A stretch of 22,078 nt of DNA, from assembly GCA_964475385.1 (NCBI GenBank), contig CAYYWV010000043.1:1-22078 (forward strand), read 5' to 3'. The translations under genes and the position numbers were made by a program. This document shows, in pieces, positions 1 through 6,359 of the stretch (position 1 is its first letter; every line of letters begins with the position of its first letter). The notes beneath the pieces are model-generated. The model did not search any database and was not told the DNA's origin. It saw nothing but the letters and a program-made list of their open reading frames with translations. This DNA is from CAYYWV01 sp964475385 (GTDB lineage Bacteria; Pseudomonadota; Alphaproteobacteria; JAAXGF01).

Positions 1-43
1 TTGGACTTCTTCACAATATCAAAGAACGGCGGGTTGGAAAAGC
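1..43 (-). promoter_or_regulatory. Possible start of CRISPR leader downstream of cas2e
   Basis: These 43 bases follow the cas2e stop codon and are clearly richer in A and T than the coding DNA beside them. On the minus strand they contain the string GTTCTTTGATATTGTGAAG. In type I-E loci the leader and array usually begin right after cas2, and a GTTCTTT-type string near that point resembles I-E leaders I remember; that comparison is from memory and was not searched. No repeat unit is visible, so the array, if present, begins beyond the left edge of the window. The alternative is a plain intergenic tail. Confidence 0.35.
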
Positions 44-328
44 TCAACGCCAGCCGGCCAAAACGCCGTCTAGATCGGCGAGCCTTCGCACCGGGACGCC
101 GAGGCTGGCGAGCCCCAATCCGCCCGGGGCTTCGGCCTCCCGCCATACGAGGAGGATCGAGCCCCCGGCCCGCGCTTGCCACCACTGCGACAGCACGGCC
201 CACATCCGGTTCCGCACCGCCGGCGAGAGATTGGGCGACACATAGACCCCGGGCGCGACCTCGGGCATCAGGGAAGCGAGAAAGCCGCGGTAGCGATCGG
301 CCACATCGCGGGTTACGACGACCGTCAT
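44..328 (-). CDS. cas2: Cas2e, CRISPR spacer-integration subunit (type I-E)
   Basis: Cas2e pairs with Cas1e to form the complex that inserts new spacers into the CRISPR array; in this complex Cas2 mainly plays a structural role. The protein opens with MTVVVTRDVADRYRGFL and continues with VAPGVYVSPNLSPAVR and an MWAVLSQWW segment, the standard Cas2e pattern. Its 94 residues match the E. coli protein length. An ATG two codons earlier (334) is possible, but the ATG at 328 gives the usual family N-terminus and overlaps by ATGA the stop of a small ORF that begins on the cas1 stop codon. Neither start has a good Shine-Dalgarno sequence, which fits translational coupling. It is the last gene of the operon. 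Confidence 0.96.
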   Translation of the reverse strand: MTVVVTRDVADRYRGFLASLMPEVAPGVYVSPNLSPAVRNRMWAVLSQWWQARAGGSILLVWREAEAPGGLGLASLGVPVRRLADLDGVLAGWR

Positions 329-417
329 CGCCATCGGCCGCGTCCCATCGTCTTCCCGCCCTCCGAGGACGCCGAGTCGGCGCAGAAGCGCCCAGGCGCC
401 CGTCGCTCGCCGGTCAT
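325..417 (-). CDS. Possible 30-codon micro-ORF bridging cas1 and cas2
   Basis: A short reading frame begins with an ATG that overlaps the cas1 stop codon as ATGA (417-414) and ends with a TGA that overlaps the likely cas2 ATG as ATGA (328-325). It encodes 30 residues, MTGERRAPGRFC at the start and GKTMGRGRWR at the end, basic and without a family I recognise. It may only carry ribosomes across the otherwise untranslated 85-nt gap between cas1 and cas2, since cas2 has no good ribosome binding site. It could also be the decayed tail of a longer Cas1, or chance in GC-rich DNA where stop codons are rare. No function is claimed. Confidence 0.25.
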   Translation of the reverse strand: MTGERRAPGRFCADSASSEGGKTMGRGRWR

Positions 418-1289
418 CGCCCCGTATCCTCGTCGAGCAGCTCCTTGATGCGGTCGATCATGGCGGGAATGATCCTCTCGCGCCGGAGCCGCGCGCCCAC
501 GATCCGACGCGTCGCCCGTTCGATCGACGGCTCGCGCCCGCGCATGACCAACGCCGCGGCCTTGAAGGCGCAGGGCACGGTGACCGAATCGCGAAACAGA
601 TCGGCGATATCGAGCACGAAGCTGATCCCGGAATCCTCGTGAATGAAACCGAGCTGGGGGATGGCAGCGGTCGCGGAAACGGCGATGGCGGCGGCGCCTT
701 CGACCGCGCTCGCGGCGTGGTTGATCGCCTGGTTGGGCATGTCGGCGGCCTGGGGATTGGCGCGATCGTATCGCCGTCCTCGCCAAGCGACGCCGTACTT
801 CTCGGCCGTGAGGCGATAGTTCTCTTTCACCCTTGCGCCTTCGATCCCGCGCAGAACGGCGATGTCGCGATGGGGAAGAACCTCGCCGAGCCGCATCGCA
901 TACATCCGCCGCGCCACCTTGAGCCGCCCGCGGCGCGCGTCGGCCCAAAGCCGAACCTGGTTGCGCGCGAGCCGCGAGACGTCGGCGCCGAGCGGCGGCG
1001 CGGTATAGAAGCGCACGCCGTCCTCGCCCACCGCGGCGAGCCCGGTGCCGTGGCGGGCGAGGATGCGCAGCGCGTCGTGGGTGACGCTGCCGCCGGGCCC
1101 GAGCAGAACCAACGAGACGGACTGATGCGGAATGGTGTAGCTGCCCGCCGCAATCGCGCCGCCGCCGGCGCAAACGAAGGTCAGGCAACCGTCTTCCACG
1201 CCGAGCCGCCCGCGGTCGAGATAGACGAGTCCGTGGCGGTCGGCGTGCGGTATCCGCGCCGTCTCCAACCCAAGCCGGCCGAGCAGCAT
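414..1289 (-). CDS. cas1: Cas1e, CRISPR integrase (type I-E)
   Basis: Cas1e is the metal-dependent integrase that, with Cas2, joins prespacers to the leader-proximal repeat. The 291-residue protein starts MLLGRLGLETARIPHADRHG and has the conserved Cas1e blocks GIEGARVKENY (about 148-158), YGVAWRGRRYD (165-175) and FIHEDSGISFVLDIADLF (215-232). By alignment to E. coli Cas1, the active-site set is Glu150, His217, Asp227 and Asp230, all present. The ATG at 1289 lies 4 nt after the cas6e stop. The reading frame stays open further upstream, but that stretch is the antiphase of cas6e. The protein ends soon after the last helix (KELLDEDTGR) and lacks the proline-rich tail of the 305-residue E. coli protein. 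Confidence 0.97.
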   Translation of the reverse strand: MLLGRLGLETARIPHADRHGLVYLDRGRLGVEDGCLTFVCAGGGAIAAGSYTIPHQSVSLVLLGPGGSVTHDALRILARHGTGLAAVGEDGVRFYTAPPLGADVSRLARNQVRLWADARRGRLKVARRMYAMRLGEVLPHRDIAVLRGIEGARVKENYRLTAEKYGVAWRGRRYDRANPQAADMPNQAINHAASAVEGAAAIAVSATAAIPQLGFIHEDSGISFVLDIADLFRDSVTVPCAFKAAALVMRGREPSIERATRRIVGARLRRERIIPAMIDRIKELLDEDTGR

Positions 1290-1293
1290 GGCG

Positions 1294-2028
1294 TTATCCA
1301 GCCGTCGGCGGGCGCAGCAGCAGCATGCCGAAGCCGAAGGCTCGATGGCGTCCGATCCCGCTGCGCAAAGCGTTTCGAAACCGGGCCGGATCGCGCACCG
1401 TAAGCCTGCCGCACATAACGGCATCGGGGCCATCGGCCGCGGTCAAGGCCCGGTCGCGGTTGCGTCGCAAGATTCGCGAACGACGTTGAGCGAGAATGCG
1501 CAGGCGGCTCATCTTCGCCGTGGCCCCTGCGGTTTCCAGTCGCGCGGCCAGCCAATCCTTGTAGACCGCCTCGCGATCGATCCGTTCGCCATCGCCCGCC
1601 TTCTCGATTGCAACGAGAAAGGCGTCGCGCTCGCGCGCGCGTCTGCGGTCGCCATTGCGATCGACCCTGAGGACCGGCCGCACCCGAAGCTCGAAGTCGA
1701 ACTGCGCCCCGTTCGGAAACGCATCGGGCATCGGCTTCGAGGCCATGCGCGCGAGATCGAGCGCGGCCGAGACCGCAGGGTCGGCTCTGGCGGAAGCGTA
1801 CGCCCGCAAAGCATTGGCGTCCCGATCCGAATAGGCGAGAAGATAGGGCGCGCCGCGGGCCGGCTCGATCAGACGGAACGGCTTGGGCGCCGCTTCGCCG
1901 AAGGCGGCGCGCAGAATCGCGTGCCAGGCGTAGCCCGGGTCGCAACCCGGCCGCAGCAGCCCGGCCGCAGCGGCCCAGGCGGAAAACCGCGCCGGGTCGT
2001 GGCCGATGCGGAGCATATGAAAGGTCAT
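1294..2028 (-). CDS. cas6e: Cas6e (CasE), pre-crRNA processing endoribonuclease
   Basis: Cas6e cuts the pre-crRNA within each repeat and stays bound to the 3' hairpin of the mature crRNA at the head of Cascade. Visible family marks in the 244-residue protein are the block DPGYAWHAILRAAFGE (about 30-45), where His36 fits the conserved catalytic histidine, followed by PKPFRLIEP, and the C-terminal glycine-rich loop HRAFGFGMLLLRP. E. coli Cas6e has 199 residues, so this one is somewhat long. The ATG overlaps the cas5e stop as ATGA (2028-2025). A good Shine-Dalgarno, GGGAG at 2036-2040, lies 7 nt upstream, so the start is well supported. Confidence 0.95.
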   Translation of the reverse strand: MTFHMLRIGHDPARFSAWAAAAGLLRPGCDPGYAWHAILRAAFGEAAPKPFRLIEPARGAPYLLAYSDRDANALRAYASARADPAVSAALDLARMASKPMPDAFPNGAQFDFELRVRPVLRVDRNGDRRRARERDAFLVAIEKAGDGERIDREAVYKDWLAARLETAGATAKMSRLRILAQRRSRILRRNRDRALTAADGPDAVMCGRLTVRDPARFRNALRSGIGRHRAFGFGMLLLRPPTAG

Positions 2029-2807
2029 TGGGCGTCTCCCTGGGCGATCGGCGGCGTGTCGGGGTACGCACAGCGGCCCACCAGCACGCGGCGGCTGCCG
2101 GCGTGAACGCCGCTTCGCCAGTCCCGCTCGTCGGTGAGCCAGATCTCCTCGGGCCGGACGAGTCGCTCCCCCGCCTCCGCGGCCGCCGGGCCCGGAAGCG
2201 CGATGCGCCAATCCCGTCGCCGCCCGTTCGAGAACGCGTCTTCGTCGCCGCGCGCAAGCCAGCGCAGAAGCGCGTCGAGCGCGTCGGCGGCTTCGACGAA
2301 GCCCGCGAAGATCGGCGCCGCCGGCAAACAAGGCTTGCGCCCGATGAACAAGGGCCGCGCCGGCCGGTCGAGCGCCTGGGCGACGGCGTCGAGGCCGGGC
2401 TGGCCGTTCTCTTCGGGGGGATCGAGGCGCAAGGCGACCGAGACGCAGGCGTCGGCCCAATAGTCGCGATAGCGGATATGGGGCGACTTGTACGTCAAGG
2501 CGCCGCCGTCACGCTTTTCGACCGTTCCGCGGGTGGTCCAGCCGATATCGTTGCCGTCGAGCTGCGCGGTCTGAAAGTCGCGCAAGGGGCGCGCGTCCTC
2601 GTCGACGACCGAGGCGAAGACGAGGCGCGCCTGAAGGCGCTGGTGGCGCTCGGCTTCCCAGCGCCGCCAGCCGAGGGCGTTGGCGATCAGGCCGGTGAGC
2701 ATGGAGGCGGCCGGAAACGGTCGGATCGGACCGCGGGCGTCGATCATCTCGGCCCCGAAGGCGAGCAGCGGCGCTTCGAAGCGCAGAATCGCGTGGCGTC
2801 TGGTCAT
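2025..2807 (-). CDS. cas5e: Cas5e (CasD), Cascade 5'-handle binding subunit
   Basis: Cas5e caps the foot of the Cascade backbone and holds the 5' handle of the crRNA, contacting Cse1. The 260-residue protein shows the usual order of conserved strings: LRFEAPLLAFG near the N-terminus (8-18), PFPAASMLTGLIANALG (30-46), the QTAQ stretch near 79, RYRDYWADA (112-120) and LFIGRKPCLPAAP (153-165). It is about 35 residues longer than E. coli CasD, mostly at the C-terminal side. Its ATG overlaps the cas7e stop as ATGA (2807-2804) and has only a weak ribosome binding site, so it is probably translationally coupled to cas7e. Confidence 0.96.
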   Translation of the reverse strand: MTRRHAILRFEAPLLAFGAEMIDARGPIRPFPAASMLTGLIANALGWRRWEAERHQRLQARLVFASVVDEDARPLRDFQTAQLDGNDIGWTTRGTVEKRDGGALTYKSPHIRYRDYWADACVSVALRLDPPEENGQPGLDAVAQALDRPARPLFIGRKPCLPAAPIFAGFVEAADALDALLRWLARGDEDAFSNGRRRDWRIALPGPAAAEAGERLVRPEEIWLTDERDWRSGVHAGSRRVLVGRCAYPDTPPIAQGDAQ

Positions 2808-3970
2808 GCCTCGGAACGCCCCCCGTCGTCGTCCGAATCGCCCGCATCCTCGATCGCCTCGCGCGCGAACCGGGCCAAGGCGTCGAGATCGACCGGCCCT
2901 TCGCTGCCCGCGAGCGCGCGGCCTTCGAGCGAGAGGTGGCGGCGCGATTCGGCGCGGCCGTAAGTCTCGTCAAGGCGATTCAGATAGTCGTCGAGCGCGT
3001 CGGCGGCGGCGGCGATCTGCGGCGCGACCGGCCGGCGGAAAGCGTTGGCGAGCGTGCGCGGCTGGCGGCCGCCGGCTTCGACCAGCATCAGCTCGGCGTA
3101 GGCGTAAGGAGCCGTCGAGCCCAGCTTGGCCCCCGGCGAAACGGTCGCGATAAGATGCACGAGATGCTCCGCCACCCGACCGGCGAGCGCCGCATCGCCG
3201 CCCAGGTTGGCGGTCAGGCGCGGCGCGTCGACCACCACATAGACGTAGTAGAGCCCCGAGGCGAGCTCGGTATCGAACAGGCCGGCGGCCCCGGTTTCGC
3301 CCGCCGCGCGGGTAAGGTCGTCGACCACGGTGAAGTAGTCGCTTTCGGTCTCCTCGGCGTGGACGGTGAACGCGTGGGCGACGTGGATGGCGGCGTCGGT
3401 GTTGGCCTCGGGGTCCGAGGTGACCATGCGGCCGAAGAGCGCCGCTTCGAGCCCGGCGTTCAGGCGGTTGGCCGCCAGCATCGCTTTCAGGTTCGCCTTT
3501 TCGTCCTTCTTGAAGAGCGCGTCGATCGCCTGTTCGGCCGCCTTCGGTCCGTCGACCTCGGCGAGGATTTCGCGGGCGCGGCGGGTGAGGTGGTCGATCT
3601 CGGGGTCGCCCAGAAGGAGCGCCTGGCGTTTGGCGACGTCCTTGGCCTCCTTGCCGTAAAGGTTCCGCGCAAACGCGACGACCACGGCGTCGATGGTCTC
3701 GTCGTCGGCCGCGCGTTCGGCGCGCAGCGCCGCCCCGATGCGGCTTTCCGGCACCATGCGCGAGCGCACCGAGCGCGGCGCGCCGAGCTTGTCGAGGCCC
3801 CATTCGTCCTCGGCGACCCGCCAGTGACGCTTGAGGCACTGGGACGAGACGCGGGTGCGCATGGCGCCGCCGAAAGGCAAGCGCTTGGCGAGCCCGCTGT
3901 CGTCGCGGTTGAGAAGGGCGGCCGGAAAGGACTGCAAGCTGTGGATCTGGATAAAGCGTGTTTCGGTCAC
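2804..3970 (-). CDS. cas7e: Cas7e (CasC), Cascade backbone subunit
   Basis: Cas7e forms the helical backbone of Cascade, six copies per complex in E. coli, and lies along the crRNA spacer. The N-terminus has the very conserved Cas7e pattern: IQIHSLQSFPAALLNRDDSG (about 7-26), then KRLPFGGAMRTRVSSQCLKR (29-48). The protein has 388 residues against 363 in E. coli. The start is a GTG at 3970, supported by the family N-terminus and by a strong Shine-Dalgarno, AGGAG at 3978-3982, 7 nt upstream. A run of seven T residues in the coding strand lies just before it. It follows cse2 after 38 nt, the largest gap within the cse1-to-cas1 run. Confidence 0.97.
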   Translation of the reverse strand: MTETRFIQIHSLQSFPAALLNRDDSGLAKRLPFGGAMRTRVSSQCLKRHWRVAEDEWGLDKLGAPRSVRSRMVPESRIGAALRAERAADDETIDAVVVAFARNLYGKEAKDVAKRQALLLGDPEIDHLTRRAREILAEVDGPKAAEQAIDALFKKDEKANLKAMLAANRLNAGLEAALFGRMVTSDPEANTDAAIHVAHAFTVHAEETESDYFTVVDDLTRAAGETGAAGLFDTELASGLYYVYVVVDAPRLTANLGGDAALAGRVAEHLVHLIATVSPGAKLGSTAPYAYAELMLVEAGGRQPRTLANAFRRPVAPQIAAAADALDDYLNRLDETYGRAESRRHLSLEGRALAGSEGPVDLDALARFAREAIEDAGDSDDDGGRSEA

Positions 3971-4017
3971 GGATCGTCTCCTGCAAAAAAAGGGATGCGC
4001 CGGCGCGTTCAGCCGGC
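3971..4017 (-). promoter_or_regulatory. Hairpin, U-tract and strong RBS ahead of cas7e
   Basis: The mRNA from the end of cse2 into the cse2-cas7e gap can form a 6-bp GCCGGC hairpin (arms at 4012-4017 and 3999-4004, 7-nt loop). It is followed after 7 nt by a U7 tract (3985-3991) and then by AGGAG (3978-3982) 7 nt before the cas7e GTG. The hairpin and U-tract are not adjacent, so this is not a regular intrinsic terminator. The U-rich, unstructured stretch before a strong ribosome binding site would favour high translation of cas7e. A weak attenuator is the alternative reading. Confidence 0.4.
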
Positions 4018-4593
4018 TGCGGAATCGGCGGCGCGGGCGCTCTCGGGGCCGTTCTCGCGAAGGCTTTCGCTGCGCCAGTAATCGCGCGCGATCTTGAGGC
4101 GCAGGCTTTCGGCCCAGTCCTCGTTGCGTCCTTCGCAGAGGATCAGCATGCCGAGCTCGCGATAAGGAACGGCGCCCGCCTTGTGGGCGAGAAAGCGCAG
4201 CATGCGCCGCGCTTGCGCGCGAAAGCCGTCGCCGCGGGCGGCGAGCAGCCGGTTCATGCGCACCTCCGAGAAGCCCGCCTCCGCAAGCGTGTCGCCGAGC
4301 CCCTGGTCGCTGCGCCGGCCCGGGGTCTGGGCCAGCATCCAGACCACGAGCCCCCAGCGTCGGAAGCGGTCCCCAGGCCCGTCGAGGGGGTCGCCGGGCG
4401 CAAGCGCCATCAAGCGAAAGAAGGCCCCGGCGTCGGGACGGTCGGGGTCGAGCCGGCGCAAAGCGGCAAGATCGCCGGTCGCCCCGCGTTCGTCGAGCCG
4501 GTCTACGGCCCGGGCCAGCCAGTCGAGGGTGCGGGCGATCCCGTCGCCGTCGTGGCGGGCGGGGCGCGGTTTGGTCGTGGGTTCAGGCGGCAC
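4009..4593 (-). CDS. cse2: Cse2 (CasB), Cascade small subunit
   Basis: Cse2 is the helical small subunit, present as a dimer in Cascade, that stabilises the R-loop and the displaced strand. The 194-residue protein is rich in predicted helix and basic residues and shows family strings such as GDLAALRRLDPD (about 40-51), FSEVRMNRLLAARGDGF (108-124) and the final IARDYW (168-173). It is about 30 residues longer than E. coli CasB, with an N-terminal charged stretch and a short C-terminal tail. The start is GTG at 4593, inside the 3' end of cse1 (11-nt overlap), with a strong GGAGG at 4600-4604 six bases upstream. Confidence 0.93.
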   Translation of the reverse strand: MPPEPTTKPRPARHDGDGIARTLDWLARAVDRLDERGATGDLAALRRLDPDRPDAGAFFRLMALAPGDPLDGPGDRFRRWGLVVWMLAQTPGRRSDQGLGDTLAEAGFSEVRMNRLLAARGDGFRAQARRMLRFLAHKAGAVPYRELGMLILCEGRNEDWAESLRLKIARDYWRSESLRENGPESARAADSAAG

Positions 4594-6172
4594 GGTGGTC
4601 CTCCATCAGATACGAGAAATGCTTGCGGAAAGCGCCCCAGAACGCGCCCTCGGCGCGGACCCGGGCGCGATAGGCGCGCAACGCCGACGACGGGGTCTCA
4701 AGGGCCGCCTCGTGCAGGATCGCATGCGCGGCGTCGCGCAAACCTTCGATCCAGCGCGCGCGGGCGGTCCGGGCCGCATCCGGGTCGTCGTGGACCTCGA
4801 CCTCGCGCCACAAGGCGTCGAAGAAGTCCCGATCCACGATGGCGTCGAAGCGTTGCAGGAAGGTCTCGGCGCGGTCTCCCGAGGCCGGATGCCTGGGGGC
4901 GAAATCGCCGCCCTCGGGACCGTTCTGGAACAGAACCATCAGGGCGTAGCGCAGGACGCGGCGGCGCAGATCGCCCGCGTTCTCGATTCGCTCGGCGGCG
5001 ATGGCCGCAAGCGCGTCGGTCTCGCCGCGCTTGAAAAGGCCGGCGACGCGCTTCGAGATCGGCACCCGGCGCTGGTGCAGCCCTTCGGTCTTTCCCTGGC
5101 CGCGAACGAGGGCGAAGCAAACCATGCTCAGCCCTTCGGTTCCGTCGGCGTCGTAAATCATTTGAAGGGGCGCGGGCGCGAACCCGCGCGCGAACAAAAT
5201 ATTGCTCAGCCGGCTGTAGTGGAAACCGCGATGGTCCACGGTCAGCGCCTTGCGGTTGCCGTCCTTGGCGATCTCGATCGGGGTCCAGGGGTCGCCGGTG
5301 AGCCCGTTCTGTTCTCCGCCCATATGGATGCGGGCTTTGTCCGTTCCCGCCCGTCGCGCAAGGATCGCCCCGTCCGCTTCGAGCAGGCGGACCCGGCGGC
5401 AAATCTCGATGTACCAGGGGTCGAGTTCGCCGAGGGCGATTTGGTCCTTTCCGTCCCAAGGCCGCAGCCAGACAAGCGCCAAGCCGCCCTCGGCCGGATA
5501 GATTTCGCCCAGAAGATCCGTGCGCGTTTCCAGAAGCCGGGCGATGTCGCGCCGCGCCCGAGCGCCCGGTCCGCCCGGCGGCGCGACGCTCACGCACGGA
5601 CGGTTGCCGTAGCCGCTGTTCATGCGCGAAATACCGTACAGGCTTTTGCCGTCGAAACCGGCGCAGGTCTGCAAAGCGAGAAGGGCGAACAGCCAGTCCT
5701 CGGGCCGGGCGCGGACCATGCGCGCCTTCTTCACGTCGTGGTCCTTCGCGGTGACCAGGATGTCGAGCGCATCGGGCGTCGGGCAGGTCTTGTCGAGAAC
5801 GTCGAAGCGCCCTTCGGGCAACGGCGGCTGCAAGAAGGCGGGCTTGTCGGGCTCGGGCACGATCAGGCGCCAGGGCGCATCGTCCGCGGCCTCGGGCGTA
5901 AGCGCGCGGATCGCCTCGGCCCAGGCCTCGGCGTCCCAGGCGCCGGGATCGGCGAGCGGCGCGTCGGTCTTCGCCCGGCGCAGAGCGAGCGCGCCGAGCT
6001 GAACCAGAAAAGCGTGCCAGGGATGGGCTTGGTGCGGGCGCAGGCCGGGAAAGGCCTCGATCCGGTCGGCCATCAGCCGCGCATAGATTTGAGGAAGCGT
6101 CAGCTCGGCTCGCGCGCCGCCGGTTTCGATAACGCCGATGAACGGCTCGTCAATGAGATTCCATGTATCCAC
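4583..6172 (-). CDS. cse1: Cse1 (CasA), Cascade large subunit
   Basis: Cse1 is the large Cascade subunit that reads the PAM, helps to open the target DNA and recruits Cas3. The 529-residue protein begins WNLIDEPFI, the usual Cse1 opening, followed by AHPWHAFLVQLGALALRRA (49-67), AFLQPPLPEGRFDVLD (112-127), the L1-loop region LDILVTAKDHDVKK (136-149) and ISRMNSGYGNRPCVSVA (181-197). E. coli CasA has 502 residues. The start is GTG at 6172, chosen because it gives the family N-terminus and has AGGGA at 6180-6184 seven bases upstream. It follows the AT-rich 187-bp spacer after cas3 and is the first gene of the Cascade and adaptation block. Confidence 0.97.
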   Translation of the reverse strand: MDTWNLIDEPFIGVIETGGARAELTLPQIYARLMADRIEAFPGLRPHQAHPWHAFLVQLGALALRRAKTDAPLADPGAWDAEAWAEAIRALTPEAADDAPWRLIVPEPDKPAFLQPPLPEGRFDVLDKTCPTPDALDILVTAKDHDVKKARMVRARPEDWLFALLALQTCAGFDGKSLYGISRMNSGYGNRPCVSVAPPGGPGARARRDIARLLETRTDLLGEIYPAEGGLALVWLRPWDGKDQIALGELDPWYIEICRRVRLLEADGAILARRAGTDKARIHMGGEQNGLTGDPWTPIEIAKDGNRKALTVDHRGFHYSRLSNILFARGFAPAPLQMIYDADGTEGLSMVCFALVRGQGKTEGLHQRRVPISKRVAGLFKRGETDALAAIAAERIENAGDLRRRVLRYALMVLFQNGPEGGDFAPRHPASGDRAETFLQRFDAIVDRDFFDALWREVEVHDDPDAARTARARWIEGLRDAAHAILHEAALETPSSALRAYRARVRAEGAFWGAFRKHFSYLMEDHRAA

Positions 6173-6211
6173 GAATTTTTCCCTGTTTCTGTGTCTTTAT
6201 TCTGTTTTTCT

Positions 6212-6229
6212 CAAGCGCTTTATCGCTTG
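6212..6229. repeat. Inverted repeat CAAGCG-6-CGCTTG upstream of cse1
   Basis: Perfect 6-bp arms, CAAGCG at 6212-6217 and CGCTTG at 6224-6229, are separated by CTTTAT. The dyad lies 40 to 57 bp upstream of the cse1 GTG, downstream of the candidate promoter, so it could be an operator or a hairpin in the 5' leader of the mRNA. It has no U-tract at the right place for a terminator on either strand. Confidence 0.5.
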
Positions 6230-6293
6230 GCGCGAGAAGTCTTAACCATAATTTTGACAAGGAATTGTTCCGGTTGCAACGCGCGGATGATTT

Positions 6294-6308
6294 CTCTCGC
6301 CGCGAGAG
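6294..6308. repeat. Inverted repeat CTCTCGC-C-GCGAGAG after cas3
   Basis: Two perfect 7-bp arms (6294-6300 and 6302-6308) are separated by a single base, giving a near-continuous palindrome typical of a dimeric repressor site rather than an RNA hairpin. It lies about 50 bp beyond the cas3 stop and 15 bp upstream of the candidate -35 element for cse1. No T-run follows it on the minus strand, so a terminator for cas3 is not supported. Confidence 0.45.
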
Positions 6309-6359
6309 CCATTGTGGCGCGCCGACGTGTCAGATTCGGTCCTACTTGAGAGGAAGGCG

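Larger units (their letters stand above)
6173..6359 (-). promoter_or_regulatory. AT-rich cas3-cse1 spacer, candidate promoter region
   Basis: This 187-bp gap is the only long non-coding stretch in the window and is visibly richer in A and T than anything around it. It holds the cse1 ribosome binding site (AGGGA, 6180-6184). A weak sigma70-like pair can be proposed on the minus strand: TTGCAA at 6274-6279, 17 nt, then CAAAAT at 6251-6256, each 4 of 6 matches to consensus. In E. coli the same gap carries the H-NS-silenced casA promoter, so a promoter here is expected by position. No repeat-spacer pattern is present. Confidence 0.45.

Noticed and set aside
6254..6259. A perfect TTGACA hexamer on the plus strand
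   Set aside because: No -10 element lies 16-18 bp downstream (the sequence there is GC-rich) and no plus-strand gene follows it.
6294..6308. A terminator for cas3
   Set aside because: The palindrome has almost no loop and is not followed by a T-run in the direction of cas3 transcription.
4181..6349. A 722-codon open frame on the plus strand opposite cse1 and cse2
   Set aside because: It lies antisense to well-recognised cse1 and cse2 and has a low-complexity Arg/Ala/Gly composition with no domain; long antisense frames are normal in DNA this rich in GC.
6173..6359. A possible CRISPR array between cas3 and cse1
   Set aside because: No direct repeat of 20 bp or more is present; only two short inverted repeats are seen.
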